Origin: Bdellovibrionales bacterium
GTDB taxonomy: Bacteria; Bdellovibrionota; UBA2428
NCBI GenBank assembly: GCA_018266335.1
Contig: JAFEAR010000153.1
Coordinates: 1 to 14,311 of the forward strand
Direction: 5' to 3'
DNA length: 14,311 bases
Each line of letters begins with the position of its first letter. The first letter of the stretch is position 1. The translations under genes and the position numbers were made by a program. Under the pieces are notes generated by a model that was not told the origin of the DNA, did not search any database, and worked only from the letters and a program-made list of their open reading frames with translations. Positions 13,214 to 14,311 of the stretch are shown piece by piece.

Positions 13214-13259
13214 CCCGCGAGATTCAGCGCCTTTGCGGAAGCGGCTCGTCACGGTTTGA

Positions 13260-14069
13260 TTAGTTTGTCGGCAAGAAGCGAAGGAATCTACGTAACTTGA
13301 GCTCCCGGATCAGGGTAGCGTTCATGAAGCTGCTTCCATCAAGCTTGTGGGATGTCGCCGTCGACGCGGAGGTCAAGAAGTCGATCCCCAAAGAATCGGG
13401 CTTCTGCGCTGTGTTCAGATAGCTGACAAATACTCCGAACTCACCACCGGGGCACTTCTCGACGATAGAAGAATCCACCCAGAGGTGGCCTCCATTATTA
13501 TAGAAGTCCCAAATTCCCTGACTCGCAGATGATGCACAGCCCTCAGTACCATTCTCCAACACATAAGATTCAATGTGCATTGCTCCATCGACTACGGCTC
13601 GTTCCCAGGAGAGCTGTATCGTTTGGCCGCCGTAGCCAGCACCTCCATGGTAAGTGAAAGACGCGGGCCATGAGATTGTGTTCTGCAAACGATAAACTTC
13701 ACCGTTCCAACGTCGGAAGGTCATTTCGTAAACGCCATCGACAACATACGGAAGCTTCTTCCGATTGTCGTCGGGCGAACCTCCGTCGGGATCAACATAT
13801 TCGGATCTCTTGCCGAGAGAACATGCGATAGAGTCGCCACCGGCGAGTTCGACCGGGGTCCAGATGGTTTTGCCGTCTGCTCTTTTCGTCACGTGCTCGA
13901 AGCGGCCCCAGCAAGATACGCTATCCCCATCGCCCGTGAACCTATCGACGACGACAAATCCATGTAAGTCCGACGTCGCGATTTTATTCGACGGATCAGC
14001 GGCGTAAGCCGAAACAACTCCCGATGCAGTGAGAGCAAGAGAGAACAAAAATCTAAAATTCGTTTTCAT
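13260..14069 (-). CDS. Secreted protein of unknown function
   Basis: 269 residues from the ATG at 14069; an upstream in-frame TTG (14087) would add six residues ahead of the signal peptide and is less likely. The N-terminus MKTNFRFLFSLALTASGVVSAYA is a typical Sec signal peptide, with cleavage expected before ADPSNK. The mature protein has four well-spaced Cys (SCWGR, IACSLG, EGCASS, EKCPGG) that could form two disulfides, and is rich in Gly, Ser, Asp and aromatic residues, suggesting a beta-rich periplasmic or extracellular fold. I recognise no family. No Shine-Dalgarno is visible; a TATACT box ends eight bases before the ATG, so a leaderless transcript is possible. It converges on the 154-aa gene. 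Confidence 0.75.
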   Translation of the reverse strand: MKTNFRFLFSLALTASGVVSAYAADPSNKIATSDLHGFVVVDRFTGDGDSVSCWGRFEHVTKRADGKTIWTPVELAGGDSIACSLGKRSEYVDPDGGSPDDNRKKLPYVVDGVYEMTFRRWNGEVYRLQNTISWPASFTYHGGAGYGGQTIQLSWERAVVDGAMHIESYVLENGTEGCASSASQGIWDFYNNGGHLWVDSSIVEKCPGGEFGVFVSYLNTAQKPDSLGIDFLTSASTATSHKLDGSSFMNATLIRELKLRRFLRFLPTN

Positions 14070-14205
14070 TACGACAAGTATAACCAAACGGACAAGGTGC
14101 GGTAGTCCGGACCCGCGTTAAATCGGTCTATCTGGTGGTCACCTATCGCTTCCTTCCCGGCAGGCCGACGACCTCGAGCGCAGACCTGTGGTGTTCACGT
14201 AATTA

Positions 14206-14242
14206 CTTCCGGTTTGGGCGGAAGCACCAAGGGGCCCTTGGT
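14206..14242. promoter_or_regulatory. Two adjacent palindromes before the right-edge ORF
   Basis: CTTCCG-N7-CGGAAG (14206-14224) is followed after one base by the near-perfect palindrome ACCAAGGG-G-CCCTTGGT (14226-14242), which ends eight bases before an ATG at 14250. The position suits operators controlling the edge gene, or a terminator for upstream transcription; no T-run follows. Confidence 0.5.
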
Positions 14243-14249
14243 TCGTGTT

Positions 14250-14311
14250 ATGAGCGAAAATCGCTCTAACGTTTGGAAAATGGCTTCTCGCTCAGCTGTT
14301 CTTTTTTCGCA
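14250..14311 (+). CDS. Possible gene start cut by right edge
   Basis: An ATG at 14250 opens a frame of 20 codons beginning MSENRSNVWKMASRSAVLFS that runs off the window. The first codons contain a perfect GAGCGA-AAA-TCGCTC hairpin (14252-14266). The only purine-rich upstream motif, AAGGGG, is about 15 bases away and inside a palindrome, so ribosome binding is weakly supported. There is too little sequence to name a product. Confidence 0.3.
   Translation, partial: MSENRSNVWKMASRSAVLFS

Noticed and set aside
14069..14105. Leaderless promoter for the secreted protein gene
   Set aside because: TATACT is well placed for a start at the ATG, but no acceptable -35 box is found, so I did not list it as a feature.
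1..14311. CRISPR array or toxin-antitoxin pair
   Set aside because: No regularly spaced repeats are present, and the small paired genes at 4048-4952 match no toxin or antitoxin family I can recognise.

Overview
The window is a mosaic of bacterial chromosome and mobile DNA. The genes are dense, begin with ATG, GTG or TTG behind Shine-Dalgarno-like motifs, and include a bacterial tRNA half and proteobacterial-type respiratory genes. I read it as a Gram-negative, broadly proteobacterial or Bdellovibrionota-like genome, but the sequence alone does not fix the taxon.

Left part (1-3752), apparently resident chromosome. A translationally coupled minus-strand pair encodes an exported FAD-dependent oxidoreductase (FAD_oxidored type) and an exported GHL10/DUF187-type glycosyl-hydrolase-like protein cut by the window edge. 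Divergent from it is an endonuclease/exonuclease/phosphatase (EEP) family hydrolase. Just after it, at 3803-3839, lies a clean 5' half of a tRNA-Thr(CGU) that stops at the end of the anticodon loop. I take this as the edge of an integrated island.

Mobile part (3840-7260). A tandem 11-bp repeat precedes a tight plus-strand operon: a 104-aa unknown protein, a 113-aa XRE-type HTH regulator, a 94-aa acidic unknown and a small serine recombinase with a hairpin-rich leader. Converging on the recombinase is a decayed tyrosine integrase with an in-frame TGA at a position where I expect Trp and no N-terminus. It abuts the C-terminal remnant of an IS256-family transposase.

Nitric oxide module (7346-12410), visibly more AT-rich. 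A full-length quinol-type nitric oxide reductase (qNor) on the minus strand is divergent from a Crp/Fnr regulator, followed by NnrS and an Rrf2/NsrR-like regulator. The 217-bp intergenic region between qNor and the Crp/Fnr gene holds two near-identical 24-bp dyads, ATAYTGGAT-N6-ATCCAATAT, centred 33 bp apart. No nitrite, nitrate or nitrous oxide reductase gene is present here, so the module looks like NO detoxification or NO respiration rather than complete denitrification.

Right part (12411-14311). A GC-rich block contains a strongly structured leader, a 154-aa hypothetical protein of a type I associate with plasmids and conjugative elements, and two hairpins at and after its stop codon. It is followed by a secreted protein of unknown function (minus strand), then a run of palindromes in front of a possible gene start cut by the right edge.
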